Shown piece after piece: positions 22,901 to 35,903 of a stretch of 48,074 nucleotides of DNA. Origin of the DNA: Atkinsonella hypoxylon. Taxonomy: Eukaryota > Ascomycota > Sordariomycetes > Hypocreales > Clavicipitaceae. The position numbers and the translations under genes are program-made. The stretch covers positions 1-48,074 of the forward strand of contig JFHB01000227.1 of NCBI GenBank assembly GCA_000729835.1. The letters run 5' to 3'. The stretch's first letter is position 1, and every line of letters starts with the position of its first letter. The notes under the pieces were generated by a model, which saw nothing but the letters and a program-made list of their open reading frames with translations, was not told the DNA's origin and ran no database searches.

Positions 22901-22999
22901 GTGTAAATTACTTAAGTTAAAAGATAAAAAAAAAAATAAAAAAAGAGTAAAGGCTAGGTAGCCTCTTTAGTTAAAATAGAATAAAACTATATTTATTTT

Positions 23000-25900
23000 T
23001 AGTAGTTTTTAAAAACTTTTTATATATTCTATTTAATCTAGGTTTATAGTCTTAATTCTAATTAGCTTTAAATCTTTAAATAATCTTAATATACTATTAT
23101 TAAATCTTAGTTAGTCTTAAATATATAAATAAATAAACTTAACCTCCTTTCTCCTTAAAGCTAAAGATATAGAAACTATAGTATTAGCTTTTATAAAAGC
23201 TATAATAAGTTATATATCTTAGTAAAGTTATAGGTAAATTACTAAGATTAAATAATATTATTAATCTCCTTATAGCTTCTACGCTCTTCTTTAGGTATTA
23301 TTAGTAAATAAACTTCTATTGTATACTTTAGATAACGTTATAGTAAAAGGTCTACTTTAGTGTTATTATCCTTAAAATCCTCTTTTTAGTATAGCTATAA
23401 TATATAGTCCTTAGAAACTATTTAATCTAATATATTATACTAGGTATTAGTAGGTTACAATTTATTAGTATCTTGCTTAAAGTTACTAGTGTCTTTACTA
23501 TACTAGGCAGTATATTGTAGAGTATAGAGCTATTTATTAGCAGTAGAAGTCTACTATCCCTCTAGATTAAGCCTAAACTTCTTAATATAATCCCTAGAAA
23601 TAGTTTTATTAAGCACTATACTATCTAAAGTCTTTAAATAGTAAGCACTAATAACTTTTACTTAGCTGTACACTTTAAAAGAACTATTCTATTGTATTAC
23701 TAACTTCTTCTTTATTAATATATCTATAACCCTTTATATATTATATATAAGAACTAGATCTTTTAGAACTAATTAATCTTTCTTCTTTTGCAATAATGCC
23801 TTTTAGTTCTAGTTTATTTAATTAGCTAAGCGTTGCCTAAATATAAAGACTTTTATATAAGCCTTTTAGATATCTACTTTCTTTTATTCTAATATTTTAA
23901 CTCTTGCTTTAAAGAGATTCTACATTATTATAACTTCTAACTAATTAATTAACCTTTAAGTAGAAAATTTAACTTCTAAAGGAAGAATAGGCTTTTAACT
24001 GTAAATTAAGTAGAAAGTAGATTTACTATATAACGCTTATATAGCTATACAGTTTACTAATAGTGCCTTATTTAGCAATTTAAACTACTTTCTATTAAAA
24101 CCTTCTATCTTTAAAAGAGTAAATATAAGCGTTTAATAACTAGCTTTAATAGGTAAATTAGCTTTTAAATTATACACTAATGTCTTAATCCCTTTAATCC
24201 TAATAGCTTTAACTACTTTTTTAAGATTTCTATATATTTCTAGCTCTCTATTAAAAACTAGAAATTAAAAGACTTTAAATTATATAATTAGTCTTATTAA
24301 GAACTTCTAAATAGCTGCAACATTAGTATACTATATAGAGCGCACTTCTACCTATCTAGTAAGGTTATATTTTACTTCTAGAAGGTACTTAAAACTATAA
24401 TTAAGTAGTATATATTAGGTGTTAATATATATCTTGCTTATTAGGTTGCCTAGAGCTACTAATATTAATAATTCTCTAGGCCTCTAAGGAGCAAACTTTT
24501 AGTACACCTTACAATAGAAAATTATTACTTAAACTATATTCTAGAGTTCTTTTTAAAAGTACTTAATTCTAGCTACTTAAAATATAACTTCTATACCTTT
24601 ATAACCTATTTACTTATATAAAGCCTTAATAATCTTCTTCTATTGCATTAGGTCTTTAATAACTAAAGTAAAACCCTTTATTGTACTAGTTAGTCTCTTC
24701 TATAATAGGCCTTTATCTAAGAAGTATTACTTAGCACTTATATAAAGTTACTTATACTTACTTTTATTTAGATTAAATAGTCTTTATAACGTTAAAAGGA
24801 AATCTACAATTTATTAAGTTCTAGGAGTATAGTATACTTTATTGTATAGCTAAATCTTATTAACGTTAAGCTGTAGGTTAATAAAATCTTTAATGTTCCC
24901 TTTAGCTGCTTAATTTAATGCATTAGAAGGTCTACCTTCTTTATATAATAAAGCATTAGCTATTTTATTCTTTTCTTCTAGAATGTACTTAGCTATAAAA
25001 TTAAACAGTATAATATAACTAATCTATTGTATAATAAGTGCACCTAGGACGTTATTAATAGCGCTATTAAGCTAATATATAAGCACTTAAGAATTAGTCT
25101 CTAGAGTAAAGGGAACTCTATAGAGATAAATTTATAGCCTTCTTAATGTATAAATAATAGCTCTATATTCCTACTTTATTCTATTATACTTAATTTCTAA
25201 CTTACTTTAATATTTACTTTTATATTATATAGAGCGTTATTATCTATTAATAATTTACATTAAAACTGCTCTTTATCCTTTTAAGCTTATATTAACTATT
25301 AATATAATTTCTTTAGCGCTTAGGCTAAGATTAATTATTATAAGAACTAGTGTAGTTATTATTATATACTTAAGGACCTCTATAGCGTTCTTCTAGTTTA
25401 GTTCTTAAGTCTACTTAGCACTCTTCTTAAGTAAGATTATAAAAGGCTTAGCTTTTATAAAGTAATATTATACTTAAATATAATAACAGCCTATAAGCTT
25501 AAGAAAGAATTTAACCTTAAAAACATTCTTACACTCTATTTACTCTAGAATCTTTATTACTTTTACTTCTAAAGATTTCCTTTTATTAGTGCTATATATA
25601 AATTTAATAATCTCTATAGTCTTTTAGTATAGCTTTAATTTTACAGTAGATATAGTGCAATTAGCTAGCTTAATATTAATAAGGACTTTATTAATGTTAA
25701 TTAAATGTTCTATAATATATCTTTATATATTAAGCAATACTTTCTCTTTATTATATATAGTAGTAGAGCCTTTTACTGTAATATTATTTAAGAAAAGCTT
25801 ATAAGTGTAAGGAATTAGGTTAAAAAGAATCCTTTTTACTATTTAAATAAATTAAGTAATAAAGTTAATTGCTCCTTAAGGAAGTATATAAAGTTATAGA

Positions 25901-26850
25901 AGCTCTATTACTATTAAAATTGTTATTAAGTCCCTACTTTCCTCTATAAGTAGTATTTAGTTATAGCTTAATAGTAAATTAATAACTAAAAGTATCTTAT
26001 ATATTCTAAATTCTTCGCTAAAAGCCTTTACTCCTTCTAGAATATAGGCATTCTATATTGTAATTTTATTATAGACTATTATAAACAGCACTAGCTATAT
26101 CTCTTTATTCTTCTTTATTACTAAAAAGTAAGGGTTTCTATAAGATCTATAACTCTCTTCTAATAACCTATACTAAAGCTTCTTTTTTAATAAATTAACT
26201 AGTCTCCCTTATAGACTAATAGGTATTAGTATTAACTTTACTTTCTAAGCTCTATAAGCAATAGTATAAATAACTTAAGGTAGTGTAACTAAGGGATTAA
26301 TCTTTCTATACTCTAATAAGTTCTATATTAGTGCTACCTCTTAGTTATAAAGGATTTCCTTAAAAACATTAACTTCTTCTACTATTAAATATTCTTACAC
26401 TTATTTAACTATTTAATCTAAGCGCTTTTTTATTATTTAGAATCCTTAGGGTTTTTTACTAAATCTTTCTATAATATATTTAGTGTATTTTCTTAATTTA
26501 TTTAAGTGTACTTTTGCCTCTTTTTACTTCTTCTATTTCTACTTAAAGTCTTTATTAAGTATAGACCTATCTAAAGGAATATTATCTTTTAGTAGAATCT
26601 TATTAGCTTTCTACTTATATAATATATTTACCTTTAGATTAATTAGTTATAATTACCCTAAGGGCTAAATCTTCTCTACAGCCTCTTTAAGTTAGCTTCT
26701 ATACTAGTTAGCTATTCTCTTTATTATAAGGTTAGTAATAGCTACACCCTTATTCTTTATTATAAGCACTAGCTCTTTATTATTATTTAACTTAGCTTTA
26801 AGACTCTCTTTAACTATTTAATTATAAACTAAATCCTTAAATAACTTATT
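23000..26850 (-). pseudogene. Gypsy-2 pol, degraded
   Basis: The RT core runs from about 26290 to 25750. It contains a Tyr-Arg-Asn-Pro-Tyr-Phe-Leu-Val stretch (~26120), a Ser-Tyr-Asn-Gln segment where the first catalytic Asp lay, a Leu-Pro-Gln-Gly-Ala segment (~25880), and the box FLNN at 25794-25783 followed by Ile-Thr-Val-Lys-Gly. The known family reads FLDD here, so both aspartates are lost. RNase H and connection lie at ~25500-24930, with a recognisable FTLET...QLNSA segment near 25115-25050. Integrase lies at ~24600-23700, with a Ser-Ser-Arg segment near 24492-24442 that matches the family's core. Stops are TAA/TAG. The C-terminal end and any chromodomain could not be placed. Confidence 0.78.
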
Positions 26851-26854
26851 AATT

Positions 26855-29800
26855 AAGATTAAATTAACGCTAGTAGCTATTACTTTATCTATTGTAGTTT
26901 TCTATTTAATACTTCTAGTAACCCTTAAGACTAATATAATATTACTAAAACAGTACTTTAAGAGAAGCTTACCTCCTTTATTATTATACTTAAAGGTAAC
27001 TTTAGCTATATATATAAAAGGCATTCTAAGGATTAATTATATATATAAAGACTTTAGTGTAATATAAAAGCAAATTAGCGTCTAGATATTTCTAAGGTAT
27101 AGCTTTATTATTATCTCTTCTAATATTATAAGCTTATATAATATAAAAGATATAGTAGTAGTCTCTTACTTTATTAAAGTTATTTTTAAATTAAGCTCTT
27201 TAATAAGGTCCTTAGTAATAATATTCCCTTATAAACTATAATCTATAAAACTATTAATAAGTAAAGAGTTTAGGCTTCTAAGTTATACTTAAAGGTAAGG
27301 TAAGTTCTATAAATAGCTTATAATTGCTTTTAGCTTTAGAATACTATTTAATCCTTTAATATAAAGCGTATTTACTTATAGATCTATAATAAACTTCTTC
27401 TCTTTAATATAATTTTCTATATATTCTTATATAACATTCTATAAATCCTTCTAGATACTACTAAGTAGCTGTTTTATATATTTATTAGTAATATCTTCCT
27501 TATTATTTTCTATTACCTCTTTAACTATAGTAAATATTATCTTAATAATATTAATTAATTAATCTTCTTACTCTTTAACTCTTTACCTCTTCCTTAAGAT
27601 AGAATATAGAGGTATAACTTTAGCACTTATTCTATTAATATAATAGACTTTATTAATACTATTTACTTATATTAAGCATTTATTCTTTATTGCTTCTATA
27701 AGTATAAGCATTAGTTAGTATAGGTCTTATAAGCTAACTTTAATCTTTTTCTAAAAAATATCTTTAAATAATTATATAAGAAGCTATACTTTTATATCTA
27801 TAAAGCTATCTTTTTTAGCTTTCTTTTTTTTCCTTTTTGCCTAGTCTTTTAAAGCTTCTTCTTACTTAATAGAGCGTTATATCTCTATAGTATAGACTCT
27901 AAAGGGCTAGGCTATAATTCTTTTCTTAATTAGTATATAAAGAGTTCTTTTAGGTCTATATTCCTTTATCTTAAACGTTAAAGTTACTGTAGTACTATTA
28001 GTAAAGTCTCTCTTAAGGATAGCTTTTAGTAGAATATATATTAAGTAATAATTAAAGATATTAATCTTATTAAAGATTTAATCTAATATCTTTCTCTCTT
28101 TCTTACTAAGCTTTTAATAGTTTAATGTTTTTCTACTAAATTTCTTAACTTAAGAATAATACTATTTTATAATATAGTAGTTAAAACAATTAACCTAGAA
28201 CACTATAAGTCTATAAAGATAACTTTCTATACTAAAGAAGCTTTATATAAGAATAGGTAGCACTAGATTATTTAATTCTATTGTTAAGATACTTACTCTT
28301 TAATTATACTTTATAAAGCTAATCTTATTATTATACTAGTAAAACTAGTATTAATCTATATAATAACCTTCCTTACTATAGTAATAGCAGTAATACTGCC
28401 TTATATAGCTTCTAGTTATATAGGTTCTAAAGCTTTAGGCATTATTATATATATTAATAGCGTTAATATATATATTCTACCTTTTCTCTTTCTTCTTCCT
28501 AAATTTCTCTTTAAAAAGCTTTATAATATTTATTTTTAAAACTACTTACTTTATAAGTATAATCTTTATATCTTTAAACTTTTAGGTTAAATTATCTATT
28601 TAATCTTTTACTTCTAAAATAGGCTATATAATTTCCTTAGCCTTATAACTAAAATTACTTATACTATAATACTTAAGACTTTTTCTACCTAGAGGTATAT
28701 AAAGGTAGTTCTTTCTATTATTATAAAGTTTAGAATTATAGTCTTCTAGCTCTATTCTAGCTTATATATACTAGCTAAGCTACTTTAATAACTCTCTATA
28801 GAGTATTACAATAAACTTAGCTCTAGTAACTTTTATTTAATCTATAAAGCTAGTAAGTATAGTATTTAGTAAGGCCTTATAAATATAATTAAACTAAGAG
28901 GTTATACTGCGCTATATATAAAGCTTAGCGCTAATTATAGCAGCTTAATGCTCTTAAAGCTAATAGAGAGTGTTCTTTATAGTTCTTAAATAGTTTCTCT
29001 TTAGGTCTTTAAGCTTTTTATTAGCTTACTTCTTTTAATCTTAAGGAGTAGCTTTATACTAAAGTAAAAGCTACTCTTTAGCTTCTTTTTAATTATATAA
29101 GGTATAAATAACCTTTATATACTTATAGATTAATAGGTTAATATAATAAATAAATATTTTCTATTAGTTTTCCTTTAGAATAAATAAGGTTTCTATTTTT
29201 AGCTTAAAGCTAGTTAAGTAATTAAGAATATTTTCTTCTTTAAATTAGTATATATTAAACTTCTTATTAAAGGTAGCCTAAGCTTACTGCTTTTTAATAG
29301 CTTTACTTATAGCTTTAGTAAGAGCCTTATAAGGTATAGCTATAGTGCTACTAGTACTAGCCTTTTTATCTTAAGTATTTAATTCTATTGTAACCTTAGG
29401 TTTTAAAACAACTTTTTTAGAAGATTTATTAGATTAGCTAAAGCTAGTATTAGCTACTTTAGATATAAAACTTATACTTTTCTTTAAGGGATATAGAATA
29501 CTAAACTTATATAAATAACTAATAGAATAGCTTAATATAGAAGGTAGGTATAAATAGAATAATTAATCTTACTTAATAGAAAGAGTGTAATATATATAAT
29601 TCTTTATATTAGCTGTACTTTTAATGCTCTTACCTTTTACTTCTATAGTTATATAAGCTCTTAACGCTAAGATATAAAGGCTAAGAACTTAATTACTAAT
29701 AATAGTAAATATAAAGATAACTGCTAAGATAAGAATAAAAAAGAAATTTTTCTCTATAATTAAATAATTATAACGTTTAAAGGACCTAAAAACTTCCTTT

Positions 29801-30134
29801 TTACTATATTAAGGCTATCTTAGCTGTAGGTAATATAGAGGTTAAATAGGCTAGCTAGTATTTACAATATAGCAACTGTCTTTAACTAGGCCTAGCCCTT
29901 CTTAGCTTAAAAATGCTATAGAAATTTTCTTTCTCTCTTAATTAAATAATCCCTTATAATATAGAGCTTTTATCTCTATAATTTCCTCCTTTCTTATATT
30001 AGTAATATTTAAGCTAAAGTGCCTTTCTATCTCTAAACGCTTAGTAGCTTTACCTTCTTTCTTCTAAGATCTCTATAAAAAACCTTTTAATTATATAATG
30101 CACTTTAATTAAAATAAGTCCCTAGTAAAGCCCC
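26855..30134 (-). pseudogene. Gypsy-2 gag/protease side, degraded
   Basis: About 3.3 kb upstream of the RT on the minus strand should encode Gag and protease. Broken Lys/Glu/Tyr-rich frames are visible, but no zinc knuckle or protease triad could be assigned. The part from 26857 to 29210 is duplicated in Gypsy-2'; 29213-30134 is unique to this copy. All changes between copies look like transitions. Function is inferred only from position beside the recognised RT. Confidence 0.5.
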
Positions 30135-30136
30135 TA

Positions 30137-30634
30137 TTTTTATTGCCTTAAAACTAAACCTTTAAATAACTATATAGCTTACACTAAAGTAGGCAACAAT
30201 ATAGTGTATATTAAGATTAAAGAGAATTAGTAGAGAGCGAGATATTTAATAGTATATACTATTAAACAATAGCAGGCAAGAAGATTAAATAGTATAAAAA
30301 GGCAGAAATAAAATATTAATTACAGCTTAGAAGATATATACGCGCAAAAGGAGCTAAATGTATTAAAGAGTTAAGGGAAGCGTTAGTGTTAGCAAAGTAA
30401 TGTCTCTTAAGTATTAAGTGTTATAAATTAAAGCAGGCTAAAAGATATTAATTAATTAAAAGAGCAAAAAAAAAAAGCCTAAAAAGAATTAGCAGAAGCT
30501 GCTTATGCGCTTGCTTACTTGCTTAAACTATCTAGATGTCTAGGCGATGTATACTCTTATAGAGAAAATCTGTATGTAGCATCCCTTGCAAAGCTAATAT
30601 AAGAGCGCAAGGGGGTAACCCCGCCGCGACACAC
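30137..30634 (+). mobile_element. MITE-3, junction between Gypsy-2 and Copia-2
   Basis: Third copy, about 498 bp, with TA at both edges (30135-30136, 30635-30636). The left end TTTTATTGCC is the RIP form of TTTTGTCGCC; the right end GCGACACAC is intact. Its left flank is Gypsy-2 and its right flank is Copia pol, starting exactly at the TA that matches 2919-2920 of Copia-1. Copia pol and its 3' LTR do not resume on the left, so the flanks do not belong together. Confidence 0.75.
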
Positions 30635-30636
30635 TA

Positions 30637-33600
30637 TCTAATGCTGCTTAGCAGAGCTTTTTAGGGCTTGCTTCCACGTGTTAGGAAGTTCATCCTTATT
30701 ACTATTAGAAGTAATAGCTGCTTTAGTCCTTGCCTTAAAGCATAGATCCTTAATTAAGGAAAATATATCTCCATCTAAATCTATAGCATCAGCATCAGCT
30801 TCAGCTTCTATATTAGCTTCTATAGGTGTTTCTATAGGTATAGGGGCTTTAGGGGCCTCTATAGCTTCTATAGGGTTGCTTAGTAGAAGAGCTTGATCTA
30901 CAGGTTCTAGTGGATAATTCAGCACATCTAGATAACTAGGATAAGGATACTTAGGAGTATAATTATCCACTAATTGCTGGTTATCGATTTCTCCCTCTAA
31001 AGGATTATCCACTATAGAACCAATAGGAACCTTAGGGATACCCTATAAAATAGGACCTATTCCTTCTATAATTTTAACGAAGCTAGTCTTTATAACAGCT
31101 TGTTTAGAGGGGATATATATTAGATATACATTAGAATCTAGCGTAGCTAAAAGTCTACTAGGAATAGTTCTTTTAGCTAGCTTCTGCAACCTAGATCGTT
31201 GTTCTAAAGGAATTAGAACTTCGCAATAGGAGCCTATAGCCCTTATTTTAGTAAAATCAGGCTTATAGGTCTTAGAAGGCTCTAAATTAGCTAGATATAG
31301 CTGTTTAGAACTTAGTAGTTTAGTACTATTCGCAGTAGTATTAACTAAATCCACTATAGTAGAAAGGATGTAAGACTATAGATATAGAGGTAGTTGTAAC
31401 TACTATAGGGTAGCACACAAACGGTCTAGAAGTACCCTTATAGCTCTCTCTATTAGCCTATTCTATTCGTAAATATAGGGGCAAGAGGTGCTAAAGCAAA
31501 TACCCTTAGAAGATAGCTAAGCTTACAACCTAGTATTAATTTCTATACTACTATTAAAATAAAGGTGTTTAGGGTAGCAGTTATACTGGTTCTTTAATTC
31601 CTTAAAGAAGCCTTTAATACAGCTATAAAGAGTAGAACCCTCTTTATTAACTAGATTAAAAGACCACTTATACTGTAATTTTCTATTAATTAGAAAAAGA
31701 ACTAGAGGTCTCTTATTGTGCAGTATAGGCTCTATTTTAACGGTATCTCCCTCTATAATATCTAAATATCTAGGGGGGTTAGGAATAGTATACTTGCTAG
31801 GTCTTCTAACAGCTTTAGCTTAGTTGCAAGCTAGGCAGTTAAAATCCTTTTCCTTGATTTTTGTAAAATTAGGAATACCTTTAGTAATAGAAGCAGTCTT
31901 CTTTAGTAAAGGGAGTCCTATATACCCTAATCTAATATACTAAGTAGCAGCTAATTCTAGGAGCTTCTTATAGGAAGAAGAAGTAGTAGGATTACTACTA
32001 GAATTATCATTAGAGCTAGCTTCCTGTTGCTCCCTATCTTGCTAGATCTCTTAAGAACTACAGGCCTCGTTTAAGGGATCTAGACGGCCACTTCCTCTAA
32101 TATCTAGCAACTTAGGATTTAGACCTTCTAAATCCCTGTTATTAGAAGGAATCTAACTAGGAGCCCGTTTAGGAACTAGGGCTAATGGCCCTATAACATC
32201 GTTATTGGTATTATCTTCTTCTTTAAAATTAGATAATTCCTCAATATAGCTATATTCCTCAGGATTAAAACTAGGCTGTTAAGGGATCTAAACCTCTATA
32301 GGATAACTAGCATTATAACCGCTATTATAACTATTGCTAGTAAATCCTATATAAGAGAGATTTGCGTGGTTTTTACACACTTTAGGGGTCTCTTGCCCCT
32401 TAAGCTGTAGAAAGAAACCATGCTTTTTAGGATTTAGAAGCCTACAGCAGCTTCTATTAGCTAGAAATAGCTGATTTCTAAGGAGAGTACCCCCTATTAA
32501 ATAGTGCTTTAGACCACTAATTAGGTTGGTATCTAAACCTAGGCAATATAGAGCATCCTTTAGAGCTAAAGGCCTGTATTTAGCTAGATTTATACTAACT
32601 AGTACCTAGAATACAGCAGTTCCCTGTCCTTTAGGATAAATAGGACCTCCTCTAGTAGCAATAAGCGCAGTTTTACCCTTTTTTATAGGCTTAAAAGTCC
32701 TGAAAAATGCCTTATTGTTAACTATATAATAGGTAGAACCTGTATTGTATAGTAGGGAGTTTTTAATTATTCCATTAGAGTAATTAAAAGAAGGGGTATT
32801 ATTACTAGTAGTACTAGTATCACTAGTAGTGGATTCTGTATCTAAATCGTAAGAATTATCACTACTAGAACTGCTAGATTCACTATCGGAATCTATAGTA
32901 TCCTGGTTGCTAGTAGATAGGTTATAACAACCTATAGCAAAAGCAGCTTCTCTATCCTTATTCCTAGAATTTTTGTTACTTCTTCTTCAGCCCTTCCACT
33001 TCTTCTTATTCTTAGAGGCTTTATCTTAATCTTTTTCTTTAGAGGCATTAGAATCATTAGAATTAGAATCGGAATTCTTCTTCTGATTAGGAAGATTCTT
33101 TCCTTAGTTAGCTTTATTATTATTATTAGAACCATTAGAGTTAGAAGCTTTATAACTAAGAGCTTTAGATATAGAGGAGCTTTTATCTCTTTGTTCTTCT
33201 AATAAATCAGCCATAAGGAACTGTAAATTCAGCATTTTTACAGATAGACCTTGTGCTCTAGTAGCTCTAATAGAATATTGCTGCCTTTTAGCCTAGCTAG
33301 GGAAGGTCTTCTTTAAAGCATTAATATAATAATTTACTTAGTCAATAGAATCAATAGCTACACTATAGAGCTGTAATCTAGCTAGTAAATTATTAAATTT
33401 AGCATTAAAGGCCTCTAAAGATCCCTTATAGTTCGAAAACGATAAGTTATAATAACTAGTATATAGCATACTACATTGTATTTTAGCACTCTGCAAATAT
33501 TGCCTAACTAGAACGTTATAGGCATCTACAGGGGACTTATGCCAGCTTATAGCAGCTTAAGGTCTAGATTAGCAACTATCTCTTATAATTATAAGGATAA

Positions 33601-34264
33601 TAGCTTACTCTAAATCTACTAAAGTACTAGCTATACTAGGATTATTAATAAATTAAGGGAATCCTAATGCCCTAAATTAAATAGTTAAAGCTTGCTTCTA
33701 CTGTTTAAAATTTTTAGGGCCTTTTAGCTTAGCAGCCTCTAGAATAGAGTAGACCTTCTTATTTAACTCTTTTATAGTGCCTTCATTAAAAGCAGGCAGA
33801 AAAGTAGCACTATTAAAGGAACTAAAAGGTTTAGGAACTTTAAAAGAGACTTTAGAAGTCTTAGAAGTAATAGGATCTGCCTTAGGAGACCCTATAGAGA
33901 GATTACCTATAGATGTAATTATAGTATCTAATTTACTTAGTAAATCAGCTATATTACCTTTATTTTAGCTTTATTTTGCTTCACTATGCCTAATAAATCT
34001 ATTTAGGGTCTCTTGTTGCTTATCTATTTAAGCTTTTAGATTAGCTTGCACATTATAGACTTGCACTACTCTTTCAGAAGCTAATCTAGCTTCTTTTAGA
34101 GCCTTCTTAGCTATATAATCTTCTTTATTAGAAGAGGAATCTACTAGCTGAGGGGGGGACCTTACTGGACTAGGAAAGCTAGTAGCAGCTGTAGCTAGTG
34201 TACTAGAACCACTACCCCGTTTAGGGCTTATGCTCTTTCCCTTGCCTGTTCCTTTTAGTGCCAT
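30637..34264 (-). pseudogene. Copia-2 gag-pol, 3'-truncated and RIP-inactivated
   Basis: The frame begins at ATG 34264-34262 with 78 uninterrupted codons (Gly/Ser/Lys-rich Gag N-terminus). Further open blocks at 31354-31043 and 31012-30638 are in the same phase (offsets 2910 and 3252, both divisible by three), so a single gag-pol frame is confirmed. The protease triad reads Asn-Thr-Gly near 32750, against Asp-Thr-Gly expected; Copia-1 has Asn-Ile-Gly. Integrase core and its C-terminal segment lie between about 32000 and 31040. A 6-bp in-frame length difference from Copia-1 lies near 33030. The frame stops at MITE-3 before the RT core. In-frame TAG/TAA remain at former Gln codons. Confidence 0.9.
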
Positions 34265-35193
34265 TTTAAGGGTTCAAAAAGTAGCTAATTTAACGCACTT
34301 TATAGCTAATTATAGCTAAATTACAGTGGAAATAGTAGTAAATAACAGTAATAATTCTTACTAAATATAGGCTAGAAGTGCCCTATATTTTTAGAAATTA
34401 TACTAAGATTTTTCTCCAATTTCTTTCGTAATAGGTATAACGAGCTCTAAAGGCTGCATTGTATTGCGATCTGTATGTATATACAATTTGTATAGTAGAC
34501 TAGATTAATAAGCAGTCGCGAGGGGCATAAAATATAGGTCCCAGCTATTTTTAGCTAAAAAATTTAGGAGATTCTTCTCCAATTAGGTTCCAACAAATTA
34601 GTGGAGACCTAGGCACAGCTAATTTAGGGATATCTAGCTAATTCCTACTTTAAAATCCTAACTAGTGGGATTACTATATAAATTAATTCTGCAACTGAAA
34701 ACACAGGAATATCTGCAATAAGAGCTATTAGGCGTGCACTACAAATTGTAGTATAGCCACTAACAGAGGTGCACAGGGTGCACTATATACGAGATAACAG
34801 CACAACAATAAGCAATGTAGTGCAGCGCTAAGCTTATTTCTTAATAGAAATAATTAATTAGGCAGTGCCTAATAAAACAATTCGTAGTGCAAATGTAATG
34901 TATATAGATATATATATTTTAATGTTGCGCAACAATAGAACCTAGCTATTAAGAATAGCTTTAAAAGTGTGTATACATAGGGTGCATAGGACTAGTGCAG
35001 GAGGCACAGGGTGGGCAGAATAAAAATACTAGTATAGTGGCTGGCGATGTGTGTGCAGCAGGTATTAATAGCTTCCAGCAAGCTACTAATAGCAGCGATA
35101 GCTGCTAGCGTAGGTCTTAATATAGCTTCTAGTGGGTAATACAGTACACAATAGTAGATTTCAGCGGGCTAACAGCTTGCAGATAGGTCTTCC
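34265..35193 (-). other. Copia-2 untranslated leader
   Basis: It is the counterpart of 6546-7477. The block near 34980-35060 keeps GTGCA-, TGGGC- and TGTG-rich words almost unchanged, while the neighbouring 34880-34920 segment has shifted to TATATA by transitions. No frame is shared with Copia-1. No function can be shown. Confidence 0.65.
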
Positions 35194-35205
35194 GGGCTTA
35201 TAACC
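35194..35205 (-). promoter_or_regulatory. Copia-2 primer-binding site (half tRNA-iMet type)
   Basis: The plus strand reads GGGCTTATAACC directly beside the 5' LTR, identical to Copia-1. It is one transition away from the initiator tRNA-Met anticodon arm. Confidence 0.8.
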
Positions 35206-35903
35206 TATTGAAAATAATAGGGATTACAGGACTAGATATCTAAGAGGGTATTGGTCTCTTAGATTTAGCACCTGTAATTGCTCCTAGCAATTATTATATA
35301 GTGGAAGCAGCAGCGGCCTAAATCAAGCTGTAGTGTATAGTACTAGATCATATAGAGGCAATAGATAACTGTAATAGTAGTATCTTTATATTAAGAGCGC
35401 TGTAACGAACAAGTTAGTAAGGGTAGGATCTTGAATCTTTCTAGTCCCTTATAGACCCTCCAACTATATTAGCGGGCTGTAGTTACTAGAAGGGGCTTAT
35501 AGGCTACTTTATAATTCCTGCAAAAAGATTTACTATATAAAAACAAAAAAATCAACTTACAGCTATACAAACGAGACGCTTACGTGTATAATTTAACAAA
35601 TTCCACTAATAACAAGCAACCCTTATAAGCAACCCTATCCAACAATTATACTATTAGATAGCCCTAATTCTTAGCTTTTAAATAGTATACTTCTTGAATT
35701 TCTACCATTGCTAGTTGTGGAGAAAATCGCAGTTAAAGTTGACTATAGGTTAGGCAACTTTGCCTTAGTTAAATCTAGATGTTTGCATCTAGTAACAACA
35801 ATATCTCTACCAGAAATCAACGTAACAAGACCTAATAAGGGTCACGTGATAGAGCAACTAGTAGGCATAAAAATAGGCTATACAGGGTAGCTTATTTTTA
35901 ACA
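35206..35903 (-). repeat. Copia-2 5' LTR
   Basis: This 698-bp LTR is collinear with the Copia-1 LTRs. It starts TATTGAAAATAATAGG and ends TTATTTTTAACA. Small indels distinguish it: an extra TATCTAA-like segment near 35235, and a one-base shorter loop in the CTAGATG hairpin. A 60-codon plus-strand ORF inside it is fortuitous. Confidence 0.93.

Larger units (their letters stand above)
22950..30134 (-). mobile_element. Gypsy-2: long, LTR-less Ty3/Gypsy copy
   Basis: About 7.2 kb on the minus strand, with pol to the left and the gag side to the right. The gag side is repeated in Gypsy-2' (105-10770). RT, RNase H and integrase segments match a Ty3/Gypsy lineage common in ascomycete repeats, different from Gypsy-1. 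No LTR pair was found: the right end is cut by MITE-3 at TA 30135-30136, and the left end merges into unassigned repeat. It preserves the empty sites of Copia-1 (27125-27129) and MITE-1 (27795-27796). It is extremely AT-rich and inactive. Confidence 0.8.
30635..35903 (-). mobile_element. Copia-2: truncated Ty1/Copia element
   Basis: This copy is collinear with Copia-1 from 2919 to 8192. It keeps the 5' LTR, primer site, leader, gag, protease, integrase and the start of the RT region, and lacks the RT core, RNase H and 3' LTR. The missing part ends at MITE-3. The right flank after the LTR reads ATAAG (35904-35908); the matching left duplication is lost. It is less mutated than Copia-1 at several sites, such as the gag start codon. 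Confidence 0.93.

Noticed and set aside
26483..26668. 61-codon plus-strand ORF
   Set aside because: It lies opposite the Gypsy-2 pol frame upstream of RT, is Phe/Tyr/Leu-rich as expected for the complement of an A-rich coding strand, and has no support of its own.
30678..30896. 72-codon plus-strand Ser/Ala/Ile-rich ORF
   Set aside because: It is the mirror of the Asp/Glu/Ala-rich linker of Copia-2 pol on the minus strand.
32932..33135. 67-codon minus-strand Ile/Lys/Arg-rich ORF
   Set aside because: It is out of phase with the Copia-2 gag-pol frame (offset 1129 from 34264, not divisible by three).
35708..35890. 60-codon plus-strand ORF inside the Copia-2 LTR
   Set aside because: LTRs are non-coding, the frame is antisense to the element, and it is broken in the other LTR copies.
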